The notes under the pieces were generated by a model, which did not search any database, was not told the origin of the DNA, and worked only from the letters and a program-made list of their open reading frames with translations. A DNA stretch of 64,000 nt, taken from positions 29,578,001 to 29,642,000 of the forward strand of contig JAYKKT010000091.1 of NCBI GenBank assembly GCA_036023115.1. The letters are read 5' to 3'. Position 1 is the first letter of the stretch; each line of letters begins with the position of its first letter. This DNA comes from Brasenia schreberi. Its lineage: Eukaryota > Streptophyta > Magnoliopsida > Nymphaeales > Cabombaceae. Below are positions 13,901 to 25,461 of the stretch, piece by piece. Position numbers and translations under genes: made by a program.

Positions 13901-16066
13901 ATGGATTACAAAAATTATGAGCATTGCTTTGGGGCATCCCCGCCTAGCGACGTGCTGCAGAGCCCGAATGCAGTAAGAAGTAAGCAAGGGCCACTACATT
14001 TTCGCCCGAATGTAGTGAATCAATTGCAGAGAGGGTTCCCACATCATGGACGGGTGTGGGTAAAGAAGTTAGTCCCGCTACATTGCCGCCCGAATGTAGT
14101 GAAAATTTTTCAGAGAGGGTCTCCGCATTTTGATTATGGACGGATGCGGGGGGTAAGGAAGCTAGTCCTAGATAATAAGATTCGTATTGGTTCTTGGAAT
14201 ATCGGAACATTATCGGGTAAGCTAATGGAGGTGGTAGATACTATGATTCGGAGAAAGATTCATATTCTATGTTTACAAGAGACAAAATGGGTTGGAGAAA
14301 AAGCAAAGGAGATAGAGGATACAGGTTTTAAATTATGGTACTCGGGTAAAGAAAAGGCCCGAAACGGAGTTGGTATTATCATAAATAAAGATTTAAAGGA
14401 GAGTGTAGTAGACATACAACGATATGGTGACCGAATCATGACCTTGAAATTAGTGTTAGGAGTAGAGGTTTTGAATATAGTTTGTGCTTACGCACCCGAA
14501 GTAGGACTAGAAGATAGTATAAAGACAGTTTTTTGGGAAGAGTTAGATAAGGTGTTTCAAAAGATTCCACAAAGGGAGATGATTTGTTTAGGAGGAGATT
14601 TAAATGGACATGTCGGTAAAGAGGCATTAGGATATCAAGGGATTCATGGAAACTTTGGTTATGGGGATATAAACGAGGAAGGTAGGGAGACTTTAAATTT
14701 TGCTATGTCATTTGATCTCTTTATAGTCAATACAATCTTCAAAAAACGAGATGAACATTTAATTACTTATAAGAGTGGCTTATCACAAACACAAATTGAT
14801 TACTTTATTTGTAGAAAAAAAGATAGAGCGTGTTGTAAAGATTGTAAGGTAATTCCAGGAGAAAGCTTAACCACCCAACATCGACTTTTAGTTATGGATT
14901 TACAAATAAAAAAATGGACAAAGAAGAAAAGAGTGCATCGAGCTATTCGGACTAAATGGTGGAACCTCAAAAGCGAGAAAGAAGATATATTTAAACAAAA
15001 AGTCCTTCAAGGAGATGTTTGGAATTATGTTGGCACACCCTCTGATATGTGGAACAATATGGCTATACATATTAGGAAAGTGGCAAAAGATGTGTTAGGG
15101 GTATCTAAGGGAGGTGTACCAGCACAAAAAGAAGCTTGGTGGTGGAGTGAAGTAGTACAAAACAAAATCAAGGCAAAGAGGGCATGTTACAAATTACATT
15201 ATGCTAAGAAAACTAGTGAAACTTTAGAAGCTTATAAGAAAGCAAAGAAGGAAGCAAAAAAGGCCGTTAGTGAAGCAAAAGCTAAGATTTGGGAGGACTT
15301 ATATAAAAAACTCAACTCAAAAGAGGGTGAAAGAGATATTTTTAGGATAGCTAGGGCTAGAGATAAGAAAACTAAAGATCTTAATTATGTTAGATGCATA
15401 AAAGACGAGGATGAAAAAATTCTAGTGGCAAATGATGATATAAGAAATAGATGGAAAAACTATTTTTATAATCTTTTTAATGAAAATAAAGATGTTAGTA
15501 TTAGTTTAGGAGATTTAGCCAAGCCAGAAAAGTATATAAACTACAATTTCTACCGACGTATTCAAAAGAATGAAGTCAAAGAGGCTCTTAAACATATGAA
15601 GAGTGGTAAATCGGTAGGACCAGATAATATTCCTATAGAAGTTTGGAAAATACTAGGAGAAATAGGAATCACTTGGCTCACAAGACTATTTAATGAAATA
15701 TGGAAAAACCAAAAGATGCCCAAGGAATGGAGAGCAAGTACACTTATACCCGTATATAAGAACAAGGGAGACATTCAAAATTGTGCAAATTATCGAGGTA
15801 TCAAGTTAATGAGTCATACTATGAAATTATGGGAAAGAATTATCGAACGTAGGTTAAGACAAGTATCAAGTACAACAGAGAACCAATTTGGATTTATGCT
15901 AGGTAGATCTACTATTGAAGCGATTCACCTTTTGAGACGTCTTATGGAACATTTTAGAGCAAAAAAGAAAGACCTTCACATGATATTTATTGATCTAGAA
16001 AAAGCTTATGATAGGGTACCGAGGGAGGTTCTTTGGAGAACTTTGGAAAAAGAGGTATCCCATTGA
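13901..16066 (+). CDS. RTE polyprotein: endonuclease and N-terminal RT, frameshifted at the end
   Basis: A 721-aa open frame. The first ~90 residues run through 5'-region repeats and may not be translated; the likely protein starts near the [14 protein letters not shown] block at about 14170. Endonuclease motifs follow: LCLQETKW (catalytic Glu), Y..DLNGHVG in GGDLNGHVG, and SQTQIDYFI plus [11 protein letters not shown] (catalytic Asp/His). RT begins near residue 560 with [44 protein letters not shown] and [15 protein letters not shown] single-base loss in an A run near 16050 shifts the frame, and translation stops at 16066, before the catalytic FADD box. The copy cannot make a full polyprotein. 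Confidence 0.92.
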   Translation: MDYKNYEHCFGASPPSDVLQSPNAVRSKQGPLHFRPNVVNQLQRGFPHHGRVWVKKLVPLHCRPNVVKIFQRGSPHFDYGRMRGVRKLVLDNKIRIGSWNIGTLSGKLMEVVDTMIRRKIHILCLQETKWVGEKAKEIEDTGFKLWYSGKEKARNGVGIIINKDLKESVVDIQRYGDRIMTLKLVLGVEVLNIVCAYAPEVGLEDSIKTVFWEELDKVFQKIPQREMICLGGDLNGHVGKEALGYQGIHGNFGYGDINEEGRETLNFAMSFDLFIVNTIFKKRDEHLITYKSGLSQTQIDYFICRKKDRACCKDCKVIPGESLTTQHRLLVMDLQIKKWTKKKRVHRAIRTKWWNLKSEKEDIFKQKVLQGDVWNYVGTPSDMWNNMAIHIRKVAKDVLGVSKGGVPAQKEAWWWSEVVQNKIKAKRACYKLHYAKKTSETLEAYKKAKKEAKKAVSEAKAKIWEDLYKKLNSKEGERDIFRIARARDKKTKDLNYVRCIKDEDEKILVANDDIRNRWKNYFYNLFNENKDVSISLGDLAKPEKYINYNFYRRIQKNEVKEALKHMKSGKSVGPDNIPIEVWKILGEIGITWLTRLFNEIWKNQKMPKEWRASTLIPVYKNKGDIQNCANYRGIKLMSHTMKLWERIIERRLRQVSSTTENQFGFMLGRSTIEAIHLLRRLMEHFRAKKKDLHMIFIDLEKAYDRVPREVLWRTLEKEVSH

Positions 16067-17020
16067 CATATATTAACCTTATAAGAGACATGTATGATGG
16101 TGCAAAAACATGTGTGAGGACTCATGAAGGAACGACAAACTTCTTTGAAGTTAATATTGGGTTACATCAAGGATCAACTTTAAGTCCATACTTGTTTATA
16201 ATGGTGATGGATGAGTTAACAAAACATATTCAAGATGAAGTACCTTGGTGTATGTTATTTGCAGATGACATTGTATTAGTGGAGGAGTCTAAGGAAAAAG
16301 TTAATAGAAAATTGGAACTATGGAGAGAAACATTAGAAAACAAAGGCCTCCGACTTTGTAGAACAAAGACAGAATATATGGAATGTAAGTTTGATCATTT
16401 GGCTACTTCAGAGGACATAGAAATTAAAATTGGCACACATTGCATTCCCCAAAAGGAAAGTTTTAAATACCTAGGGTCAATTTTTCAAAGTGATGGAAGA
16501 ATTGATGGAGATGTTACACATAGAATTAATGCTGGTTGGTTAAAATGGAGAGGAGCATCAGGTATTCTTTGTGATAAGAAGATACCATTAAAATTAAAAG
16601 GTAAATATTATAGAGCAGCAGTTAGGCCTGCCATGTTTTATGGTTCTGAGTGTTGGGCAGTTAATCATCAACATGTACAAAAGATGTCTGTGACAGAAAT
16701 GAAGATGTTGAGATGGATGAGTGGTCATACAAGAAAAGACCGTATACATAATGAGGTTATTAGAAACAAATTAGGAGTGGCACCAATAGAGGATAAAATG
16801 AGAGAACATCGTTTAAGATGGTTTGGACATATAGAAAGAAGAACCTGTAAGAAGGTTAGAAAAACTAAATTTGAAAAGTATTAAAAGAGGTAGAGGACGA
16901 CCACAAAAGTGTTGGAAAGAAACAATAAAGAATGATCTAGCTTATTGGGAGTTAACTGCTAACATGGCACACGATAGAGATCTGTGGAAACAAAGAATCC
17001 ATGTAGCCGACCCCGTCTAG
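16033..17020 (+). pseudogene. RTE polyprotein: distal RT and C-terminal domain
   Basis: The frame shifted by one base continues the RT: GLHQGSTLSPYLFIMVMDEL, then the catalytic box MLFADDIVL, GLRLCRTKTEYMECKF and FKYLGSIFQSDG. The C-terminal block is SECWAVNHQHVQKMSVTEMK. A second break of about 11 lost bases near 16840 ends this frame at 16884. The third frame then carries KSIKRGRGRPQKCWKETI down to a stop at 17018-17020. Two lesions therefore inactivate an otherwise complete element. Confidence 0.9.
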
Positions 17021-17077
17021 TATGGGAAAAGGCTTAGTTGTTGTTGTTGTTGTTAATGAAATCCCAACCCAAATTCG

Positions 17078-17520
17078 CTGCCATACTGTATTCTTATTAA
17101 AGTGAGCTTAGCCACAGGTGCAAATGTTTCTGTATAATCGATGCCATATGACTAACTGTAGCCTTTAGCAACTAATCTTGCTTTATATCTCTCAATCGTT
17201 CCATCTGCCTTATATTTAACAGTAAACACCCACTTCCATCCTACAATATTCCTGTCAGGAGGTAGCTTTGTGATGGTCCATGTATTATTCTTCATAAGAG
17301 CATTCAGTTCTTCATCAATTGCAGCTTTCCATAACAGGCACTTGATTGATTCTTCGAACTTTGAAGGAATCTTATGTTTCTCCACATTCATAATAAAGTT
17401 CTGATAATTCTGAGAGGTATTAGCATATGAGACATAATCAGAAATCAGATAACATGCACATGTACGCTTACCTTTGCGAAAAGCAATAGGAATTTCTAGG
17501 TCTTCTGTCACTTGTAATTG
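17078..17520 (-). pseudogene. Copia-A reverse transcriptase, proximal part
   Basis: Minus-strand frame with RKGKRTCACYLISDYVSYAN (linker before RT), WKAAIDEELNALMKNNTW and GWKWVFTVKYKADGTIERYK followed by ARLVAKGYS. These are the standard opening blocks of Copia RT. It is separated from the rest of the RT (13782) by the LINE. Confidence 0.9.
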
Positions 17521-18370
17521 AGGATCTGAGTCAGGAAAAATCTATTTGGTAATTTGATGTTGAACTGTCTCGTCTTAGGGATAAACAATTTTCCTTGATC
17601 CTCTCTTATACATCAAAATCCCTTTTGATTGATCTAACTCTTCTTCGTTATCACCTACAATACTTTCTGCCTCACTAGGAATTAGAGGAAGAATATATGG
17701 AGAATTATGCTGAGATATAATTGGCTCCTCCTTGGAAGGATAATATGGAGTAGACTCAGTGAAGGTAACATCCATAGATACATACAGTTTCTTAAGGATA
17801 TGATCATAGCATTTATACCCCTTTTCAAAATTTGAGTAGCCCCAAAAAATACACTATCTAGGGTCAAGTTTATCAAGGCATTTCATGAGACTTTTACCTT
17901 TGAGAACACTACTAAGCATCTTATTGATCAAGTGAACAACAGTAAGGACAATTTCTCCCCAATAACATTTAGGAATGTTGTTTTGGAGTAATAAAGTTTT
18001 GGCTACTTCTAGAATATGACGATTCTTTCTTTCAGCAATACCATTTTGCTAAAGAGTATAAGGACATGAAGTTTGATAAATAATACCATGTGTGTGTAAA
18101 TATGTTTGTAACTGTCTCCCAATGTATTCTCCCCCATTATCAGAACGTAAGATTTTTACGGAAGTATTGAATTGGGTAAGAATAAATTTATGCACAACTG
18201 GAAAGATAGTAGATACTTCAGGCTTTGATTTCATTAAATAAATGATTGTGAGACGAGTACAATCATCAATAAAAGAAAAAAAAAATTCTGACCAAACTGT
18301 GAAGAGACTGGACTAGGACCCCATATATCAGAATGAAGGAGTTCAAAAGGTTGAGATCTTCTAGAGTCAC
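17521..18370 (-). pseudogene. Copia-A integrase core and linker (decayed)
   Basis: Broken frames give integrase pieces: ILRSDNGGEYIGRQLQTYLH with the second catalytic Asp, the LAKNG/ERKNRHILEVA-like stretch carrying the third acidic residue near 18000-18050, and the C-terminal LMDVTFTES block near 17760. Stops and a T-rich slippage near 18280 interrupt it. Confidence 0.8.
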
Positions 18371-19390
18371 TTAAAAGATAAGATGCTCTTTGATGTTTCC
18401 AAAGTTGACACACTTCACATGTGATTTATTAGACTCAACTCTAAGATGAGGCAGAATATATTGAAGTTTTGACATAGGTACATGACCAAGACGACAATGC
18501 CATAATCGAATCTCTGCATCCTGAACTGCTTGAACTGAAACATTATACGATGTGGTTTGCTGCAAGTAATCTTCTAGGATGTATAATCCCCTTTGTAGTT
18601 TACTACGACCAAAGATTTTTCCCGTCTTTAGATCCTGAAATACATATCCAGTAGAATCAAAGGTTATACTACAATTCATAGTACGAGTTAATGACCTGAT
18701 TGAAAGAAGATTTATAGGAAAACTAGGAACATGATAGACAGATTTTAATTCTGAAAAACATATGGGTACACTTCCCTGTCCAATCATATAAGTATAAGAT
18801 CCGTCTGCCAACTTAATCGGCTCCTGTTTTTTAAGAGATCTGTATTCTAAAAAATATGATAAATCTCCCACCATGTGATTTCTAGCCCCTGAATCAATAA
18901 CCCAAGTTTTTGAAGTAGAAGGAGATGAATTATTATCCTTCATAGTGTGAGTTGCTTGGACTACTGTAACTTGAGATGAAGACGGTAGGCAATGTTCAGA
19001 TAATTTCGTTTCTAGTCCTTTTATTCTTTTAATGATCTCTTGAATACCATCTGTACTAGGAGTAGGAGTTTCTGCAAAATTAGCTGAATAGTTTAGATTT
19101 TTGTAAAAGTCAGGTCTCCCATTTAATTTCCAGCAATTTTCTTTAGAATGCCTCAATTTTCCACAATGAGAACATATAAGTTTATCTTTATCATCAGAAT
19201 TAAATCTACCACGACCACGACCTCTATTTTGTTGTTCACCTCTTCCACGATAATAAGTATTGTCTTTTCTTGTTTGAAATGCATGTTGATCAGCAACTGA
19301 AGTATTGTCTTTCTCAAGATTTCTGTGATCTTCTTCTCTGATTAATAAGAAATACACTGTGCCAAGTGAAGGAAGGTCTTCCCTGCCCAA
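18371..19390 (-). pseudogene. Copia-A gag zinc knuckle, protease and pre-integrase
   Basis: A 339-residue open frame. In order: an RGRGRGRF basic stretch, the CCHC knuckle CSHCGKLRHSKENC (about residues 73-86), the protease active site WVIDSGARNHM (about residue 165), GQGSVPI and SVYHVPSFPINLLSIRSL of the protease fold, and the integrase zinc-finger start LWHCRLGHVPMSKL ending in VKCVNFG. The second Cys-x2-Cys of that finger is altered (CVNFG). In a live element this would package RNA, cleave the polyprotein and begin the integrase. Confidence 0.9.
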
Positions 19391-19983
19391 GATATTGAGT
19401 TTTATTGATTCAAACTCTGAGTTTACACCCCACAGTAAGTCAAATACTTTCTTCTTTTCAATTTCAGCATTTCTTTCAGTGTAACAAGAGGAGCACTTTA
19501 TATTAGTAAAGTAAAGAAGTTTATCCCAAAGTCCTCATAAATCTATATAGTACTCACTGATAGACCGTGTGCCTTGTTTACATTTTCTGATCCTTTTCAG
19601 AATCTCATATTCCTTTGCAACATTTTTCTTTCTGGAATAGGCTTCCAAAACTGCACACCAAATTTCATGAGCATATTCTAGAAACATAAAAGTTTTTACA
19701 ATTGATAGAATCATTGACTGTAGCAACCAAGATGATATTAAAGTATCTTCTCTTCTCTAGGTAGGATAGAGTGCATCACGAGTCTCTGGGATTGGTATTT
19801 GACCCATTAGGTGTGCCCATCTCTCCCTTGTTATAATAGCCAGTTTCACACACCTAACCCATTCCAAGTAATTTATGTCATCTAGTTTAGTAGTTGTAAT
19901 CTGAAAATTTTCTTTTTTTTCAATGAAAAAGATTGTTCACCTGTATGAAAGGAACTTTCAATCCCTTTCCCTTTGCTAGCCAT
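19391..19983 (-). pseudogene. Copia-A gag, N-terminal part
   Basis: The gag start is the minus-strand ATG at 19983 (MASKGKGIESSF). Later frames carry LDDINYLEWVR-like sequence, the block FLEYAHEIWCAVLEAYSRKK and RIRKCKQGTRSISEYYIDL, which are Copia gag signatures. Several frameshifts and a T-run expansion near 19915 break it. Confidence 0.85.
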
Positions 19984-20691
19984 TGATTAAGAAGTATAAG
20001 AAGTTTTATCAAGTATGCCTTCAGAAATCTTATTCGTGTAATCCGTCGAATCAGAACGAATGAATAAGAATTAGGTCTTCTCTTTTAAACGTGAATGAAT
20101 CAACAAGAAGTTAACAAACCGACAATCTGCCCTAAATCAACAAGAATTAGGACTAGCTGCTGATATGTAAATCTACCCTAAATCAACAAGAATTAGGACT
20201 AGTTGTGATAGCAATAGGAGGTGAATGCAGCGGCCACGATTTCACTAGAAGTTAACAAACTGACAATCTGCCCTAATTCGATTTCTTAAATAAAACTATT
20301 TGCTTCTGAACCAACTGATCCAATCTGCCGCCCGAACCAGACTGCAACAACAAATATGATTTCTTATCCAATATGCCGCCCTAACTAGACTGCAACAATA
20401 AATCTGATTTCTTGAATCCCTTTGCCAAGATTCAGATTTAATAAACTTGATGCAATTCACGCCCAAGATAAATTGTCTGGCTGAATGTAGATAAAATAAT
20501 AATCGCAAGATATGAATCAGTCCAAGAATTTCCAGGCTGAAATCGTGATTCAACTCTTGAAATGGTGCGTCTGTCACCTTTTTTTCTTCACACGATAAGA
20601 ATAGGTGTCTTCTGCCTTCTCTTTGGCAATAAACCAGATTAATTCCACGCACGAAAACACTAATTTTCCAGCCCTATAGGCTCTGATATCA
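19984..20691 (-). promoter_or_regulatory. Copia-A untranslated leader and primer-binding site
   Basis: The leader lies between the 5' LTR and gag. It contains short internal duplications: an ACCCTAAATCAACAAGAATT unit near 20130 and 20173, and an ATCTGCCGCCC..ACTAGACTGC unit near 20324 and 20368. The primer site is at 20679-20691 (minus TGATATCAGAGCC), a one-base variant of the initiator-Met complement TGGTATCAGAGC. Confidence 0.8.
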
Positions 20692-20971
20692 TATTATAAA
20701 AAATAATAATCTTATTGATTGAAACATAAAAGCAACTTACAGTATGGCAGATTCCCTACAAAAGAAGACTCACGGCTGCTCCTGTGTTGCCTCTTCTAAT
20801 CTCACGTTTTAACCCTAACAAGATATTTATACTAAATCTAACTTGAATGACAAAATTACCCCTAATCAAACTTATCTACTACTAAGGTAACCAAATCTAC
20901 ACTAGACCCATAATGACCCATTACACGACCCATAAAATACATAAACTTATATTGAATCTATTTGTCTAACA
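20692..20971 (-). repeat. Copia-A 5' LTR
   Basis: This 280-bp LTR starts TGTTAGACA (minus strand, at 20971) and ends TATAATA next to the primer site. It is nearly identical to 12169-12491 except for the 43-bp palindromic expansion in that copy. The direct GATAG target copy follows at 20972. Confidence 0.95.
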
Positions 20972-20976
20972 GATAG

Positions 20977-21495
20977 TGCAACCTGTCTTCTTTCATTACT
21001 CTCTCAATGTGGAACAGTATTCTTGCACTTCAATGATGGTCTTATCTAAGATCTTTCCTCTAACTTTTGATAGGAGGGCATCTTGTCTCCTGGACCGATG
21101 TTAACAATTGCATCTGTCATTGCTTGAAAATGAAAAATTGTTTGCTGCATTAAATGGAATGCATGCATTATAAAACCATCTGCCCACTGCAAGGTTTGCC
21201 TGATTATATAATTGTTTTGAAGCCATAGCATCACGAATTCCAGGTTGAGCACCAGGTGTAGTAGGAGGAGGAAAGAATGAATGTATGCTAGAAGAAGTTC
21301 TTCCTCTACTCCTCCAAAGTCTTTAGCAACCCTCTTTCCCCTGCTAGGTGCTCGTGAACTGTTGTTACTAGCAATCTCTGTTCTAGCATCTAAAGGCAAA
21401 CTATCAGTGAATCCAAATTCAATAGCATCATCATCTTCTTCAAACATCTCCAAATCATCCTTTTGTTGTCTCCTTTCCTGTATACAGTAAATCAT
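20977..21495 (-). pseudogene. hAT-1 transposase, N-terminal-middle part
   Basis: On the minus strand this encodes an acidic stretch (EEDDDAIEFGFTDSLPLDA), a basic linker (SSRAPSRGKRVAKDFG) and QTLQWADGFIMHAFHLMQQT, preceding the piece at 12152. Joined across Copia-A the two parts follow the order seen in hAT-2 (22900-23600). It has frameshifts and is not expected to yield transposase. Confidence 0.75.
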
Positions 21496-22233
21496 CTGCA
21501 GACATTGTCATTTAATACCTTCTGGCAAACTTCTAACTCTGCCCGTGCATGGAGCAACTTCTTCTCTATTCCCTGCTAGGTGGTGTTTCAACATTCCTCT
21601 TTCTCCTAGTTGATGGTTGAGAACTTCTACTATCAACCTCTGTCCTACCCAATGTTATCTTTGTATCGCATCGTATTGTACATATAAATGACTATATGCG
21701 AGAGGAAGCTCTTCCTCTACTCCTTTCTCTTCTACTACTTCCAATTGCAACACCATGTAGGATGTCATAATACGATACAACCCCCTATATCGCACGGAGT
21801 AAGCTATCATGCCATATCACATCATATGCCCAAGGAAAAGGGTCTCTAGCCGAACAGAAACCCATAGTTTTGTGGGCTTCTAGCTTCCGTTTGCTTCCCT
21901 ACACGTGTGTTCAGAGCTCTCCAACGCACTCTCTCCCGTCCTTGGTGTTCAAGACTCGAAAGAAAGTGCTCTACGGCATCCGTGGAAACCCCCAACTCAG
22001 ATCGTGGTATACCTTTTGTATTTTTTAGAGATTTTTTCTTTGCATTTGTTATTTTTTGGTGTTATTTATATTTTTATTTTAATGGCAAAATATGATATTA
22101 TGAAGTGTATGGATATGATTTTTATTGTATTCGTGAAGTGGTAAGCACTCTATTTGAGTGTTATGTGAAGATTGGGGATTTATGAAGTGCTTTTATTTTT
22201 AGGTTTTTTATTGAATTAAAGTGCTCAATTGAG

Positions 22234-24925
22234 ATGGCAGGAAGGACTGTTAGAGACTCCCAATCTCGGTTTGATAATTTGGCATGACAATGGGGTACAA
22301 TAGTTGAGGGTTCCATATTAAAGATCAGATGTTTGTTTTGTGAGAATGTGGTTAATAGTGAAATTTCACGATTGAAGCACCACCTAGTAGGGACTAGAAA
22401 AGAAGTTGCTCCTTGCATGGACAGAGTTAGAAGTTTGTCAGAAGGCATTAAATAGCAATATCTTCATATGATTGAGAGCATACATGAGAGGAGATAATAG
22501 AATAATGATTTTGTGAATGTAATAGGGGTACAGGCCATTAGGGCCTGTGCAGTCCCAATTTGAGGCAGGGCTAGGGCCAGCATGGCCCTGGATATTACCG
22601 TTGGGAGCCCCAACGGCTAGTGCTAACCGACCAACACTAGCTTCTTTTGTTCTTCTTTGTGTTGTGTATTTTGTATCTTATGTACATAATGTAAAGTCTA
22701 TAAATATCCTATCACACTATAAATAAAGCATGTTGTCTTGGTACAACTTTTGACTTGTGAGTTGTGTGCTTCCGCTCTCTTGTTTGATTTATTTGAAGTT
22801 TGGCATCCATACTTGGATGACTTTTAACTCTTGGCGGTTTGTTGGATTTGCTTCATGAGCATCAACCTTCGATCATCACCAAATATTTACAGATTTAGGG
22901 ATGATTGAGGAAGAAGATGATAATGTTATTGGATTGACTGATAGTATTCCTTTATATGGTAAAATAGAGGTTGGTATTAGTAGTTTTCGGCCATCAACTA
23001 GGAGAATGAGGGTTGTTGAAGATTTTGCAAGTGAAAGTGGTATAAGAGGAAGGAGTAGAGGAAGAGCTTCTTCTGTAATACATTCATTTTTTCTTCCTAC
23101 CACTACATATGATACTCAACTTAGAATTTGTGCTACTATGACTTTATGGCTTTATAACAACTGCATGATTAGGTAGACCTTGCAATGGGTAGAGGGTTTT
23201 ATGATGCATACATTCTATTTAATGCAACAAACAGTTTTTATTTTCAAGATGGCAGATGTAATTGCTAATATTGGTTCAGGATATAAGATGCCCTCTTATC
23301 AGAAATTAAGAGGAAAGTTATTAGATAAAACTGTCATTGAAGTGTAAGAATATTGTTCAACTTTTAGATAGTCATTAAAGGAGACATGATGTACTATTAT
23401 GGCAGACGCATAGACAAATAGGCAAGAAAGGATTTTATTAAACTTTCTTTTTTATTGTCCTAAAGGACTTATGTTTTTGAGATCTCTAGACATGTTAGAG
23501 GAGGCATACTGAAGAGATCCTAAGGCAAGAGCTTGATAAGATGATATGCGAGGTTGGACTAGAGAATATAGTCTATTTTATTACAGATACTGTAGCTAAC
23601 TATAAAGCAGCTCAGAAGGAGTTAGCAGATACTTATGGGACTTTCTATTGGATACCATGCACAACCCATTATTTAGATCTCATCATTGAGGATATTGATA
23701 AGATGGATAAGATAAAAGTTGCAACTGAGTGTTGTCAAGATATCACCAAATTTATCTACAACTATGCCTTTTTATTATGTATGATGAAGAGATATACATA
23801 TAGTGCAAAGCTTCTTCATACAACTACAACTCGGTTTTCAACTAATTTCTTATCTGTACGTGATACAAAAGCAAGCCTTGAAGATAATGTTCTCCTCAGA
23901 TGAGTAGCACCAATTTTCAGAGTTTTCTCGAAATAGAAGAAATAGAAAATTGAATGAGATTTTAGAGACAGTCAGGAGTACATTTTGGAATGCATGTGTT
24001 AGACTATTGAGGATTACATGTCTTTTAATATAGGTTTTGAGATTGGTTGATAGCGAGGAGAAACATCTGTGGGCTACCTTTATGAAGCCATGGATAGGGT
24101 AAAAGAAACCACTAGAAATAATTTTAATGGAAGAAAGATGGATCATTGTTACCTAAACCCATTATTTAGGTACTCAACAAGCTTAAAAAGGGACGGTGAG
24201 GTTAATAAAGGCATCATTGATTGTATAGATATATTAGTCCCTTATGAGAGTAGAGCAGATGCTATACACTAAGAGATGGAGATCTATGATAATGCTCTTC
24301 ACTTGATGGGTTTGCCTATAGCAATTCACAACTATACTAATATGCACCCAGGTAAATTATTTATTTTCGTATTTAAGTTTCTTAAATCTTATATTATTAT
24401 GGATTAAGTCTCTAATGTTTGTCTTGAGCCAAACCTGTAGTGTAACGGGTTGTGAAAGGAATTGGAGTATCTCTAAACACATCCGTATAAAAAGCGCAAT
24501 AGGTTGAAACATAAGCAGCTCAATGACTTAGTTTTATCTATTGTAACATGCGGCTTTGCCAAAGGTAATCTTGTATTACTTAGTACTTAAAGATTCAATT
24601 CAATACTTTGTTTTCACTCCAATTGTTAATGTTATTTATTAATTACTTATCTTTCTTTCGTTAGGTAATTAAAAAAGATAAATAGAGAAGAAAACCAATT
24701 TAATCCAATAAGTTTGAATAATTTTTATATATTAGAGGAGTGGATTATGAAAGATAATGAAGAAAATACACTCCTAACCGAAGAAGACATTGCATTGATT
24801 AATTTGGAAGGAGTGCAACAACATTATCAAGGAGATAAAGATTTTGATTTTGAAGCAGAAGATGGTGAGAATCTTCAGGAAGGAGAAGATTAAGATTATT
24901 TAGTTGATCTTGATTACAATATGTA
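22234..24925 (+). pseudogene. hAT-2 transposase with BED zinc finger
   Basis: The ATG at 22234 opens MAGRTVRDSQSRFDN and a BED finger: W, then IRCLFCENVVNSEISRLKHH with its Cys pair and His. After an unexplained insertion (22500-22870) come the acidic EEEDDNVIGLTDSIPLYG block, VGLENIVYFITDTVANYKA, YGTFYWIPCTTHYLDLIIED (core with catalytic-region W and H) and CCQDITKFIYNYAFLLCMM. A decayed dimerisation domain lies near 24440-24550, and the acidic tail ends at about 24925. At least five stops or shifts show it is dead. Confidence 0.85.
22500..22870 (+). other. Unassigned insertion in hAT-2, possible solo LTR
   Basis: This block of about 370 bp has no counterpart in hAT-1 between the BED-finger side and the acidic block. 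It contains two TATAAATA-like boxes (22699, 22719), an AATAAA at 22722, and ends close to GAGCATCA. Those features suit a small solo LTR, but no convincing target duplication was found. Confidence 0.4.
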
Positions 24926-25130
24926 AATGTAAATTTATTTCATTTTTTGACATTTTTGCTTCAAAATATGTATTTTTTTCCCAATTGTTGAATGATGAAT
25001 GATCAATATATACTAAACTTTGCATTATATTAATTCTTTGCAATTATCATATTTTTTTATAATTTTTTTAGATTTTTACATTTTTTTAATATTAAATTAT
25101 GATACGATGAGTATGGTATCGTGGACCATG

Positions 25131-25461
25131 TGCAGAAATATTGAAAAAAATAAAATAAACAAGTTGCAGAAGTAGTGTAGAGAAGATGGCACGATTCGAT
25201 CGGCCACTCTTGTGTTGCCGTCCCTCTTCCTTTCTCTTTCTTTTTCTCACTTTTTCATTACCAACAATAGGGTTTATATCTCTTAAATACCTGTTTAACA
25301 AAGTTTAAGAATTTCTTAAGTGCCATTAATGAGACTTATTTAAAGCTACCTTTAAAAACAAACTAAAATAGTATATAACAAAAGTCTAAAGCAAAAAAAC
25401 AAAAAACAGAATTGTGCACACCTAATTTTGATGTGATTCTCGCATGCCCTATCTCTTAACA
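25131..25461 (-). repeat. Copia-B 3' LTR
   Basis: On the minus strand it starts TGTTAAGAG at 25461, directly after a polypurine tract (the complement of CTCCCCCCTCAAG at 25462-25474). It ends near 25131 in CTGCA. The partner LTR is not found in the window. Confidence 0.8.

Larger units (their letters stand above)
13783..17058 (+). mobile_element. RTE-clade LINE, near full length, 19-bp TSD
   Basis: A plus-strand non-LTR retrotransposon inserted in Copia-A RT. The 19-bp target duplication AAATCCCAACCCAAATTCG lies at 13764-13782 and 17059-17077. It begins with a GC-rich hairpin-bearing 5' region, encodes an apurinic endonuclease and a reverse transcriptase, and ends with a (TTG)n tail. A single endonuclease-RT polyprotein, no poly(A) and a TTG tail are typical of plant RTE elements. 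It is the source family of the 4729-5698 and 9063-9686 fragments. Confidence 0.95.
12169..20971 (-). mobile_element. Copia-A LTR retrotransposon (complete, with a nested LINE)
   Basis: A minus-strand Ty1/Copia element flanked by the 5-bp duplication GATAG (12164-12168 and 20972-20976). In its own orientation the order is LTR, primer site, gag, protease, integrase, reverse transcriptase, RNase H, polypurine tract, LTR. This PR-IN-RT-RH order identifies Copia. The two LTRs differ at only about seven aligned bases plus one 43-bp insertion, so insertion was fairly recent. An RTE LINE then landed in the RT region. Coding is broken by many stops and frameshifts. Confidence 0.95.
10140..21830 (-). 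mobile_element. hAT-1 relic, split by Copia-A
   Basis: A minus-strand hAT-superfamily DNA transposon. Both outer zones are rich in TATCGTATCG-like motifs, as expected for hAT subterminal repeats (about 10140-10215 and 21650-21800). Transposase coding lies at 10425-12163 and resumes at 20977-21495. The break is exactly Copia-A with its 5-bp duplication. I did not identify terminal inverted repeats or an 8-bp target duplication, so the outer ends are approximate. The region near 21690-21760 carries an extra short hAT coding scrap, so the 5' end is rearranged. Confidence 0.75.
21838..25110 (+). mobile_element. hAT-2 relic
   Basis: A plus-strand hAT transposon of the same family as hAT-1. It runs from a 5' leader (about 21838-22230, with a possible donor GTATAC at 22010) to a 3' end rich in ATACGATGAGTATGG motifs before Copia-B. 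Terminal repeats and a target duplication were not resolved. Confidence 0.7.

Noticed and set aside
13901..14170. N-terminal 90 residues of the RTE frame as a distinct domain
   Set aside because: The stretch runs through the hairpin-bearing 5' region and has no family counterpart. The protein more likely starts near the endonuclease.
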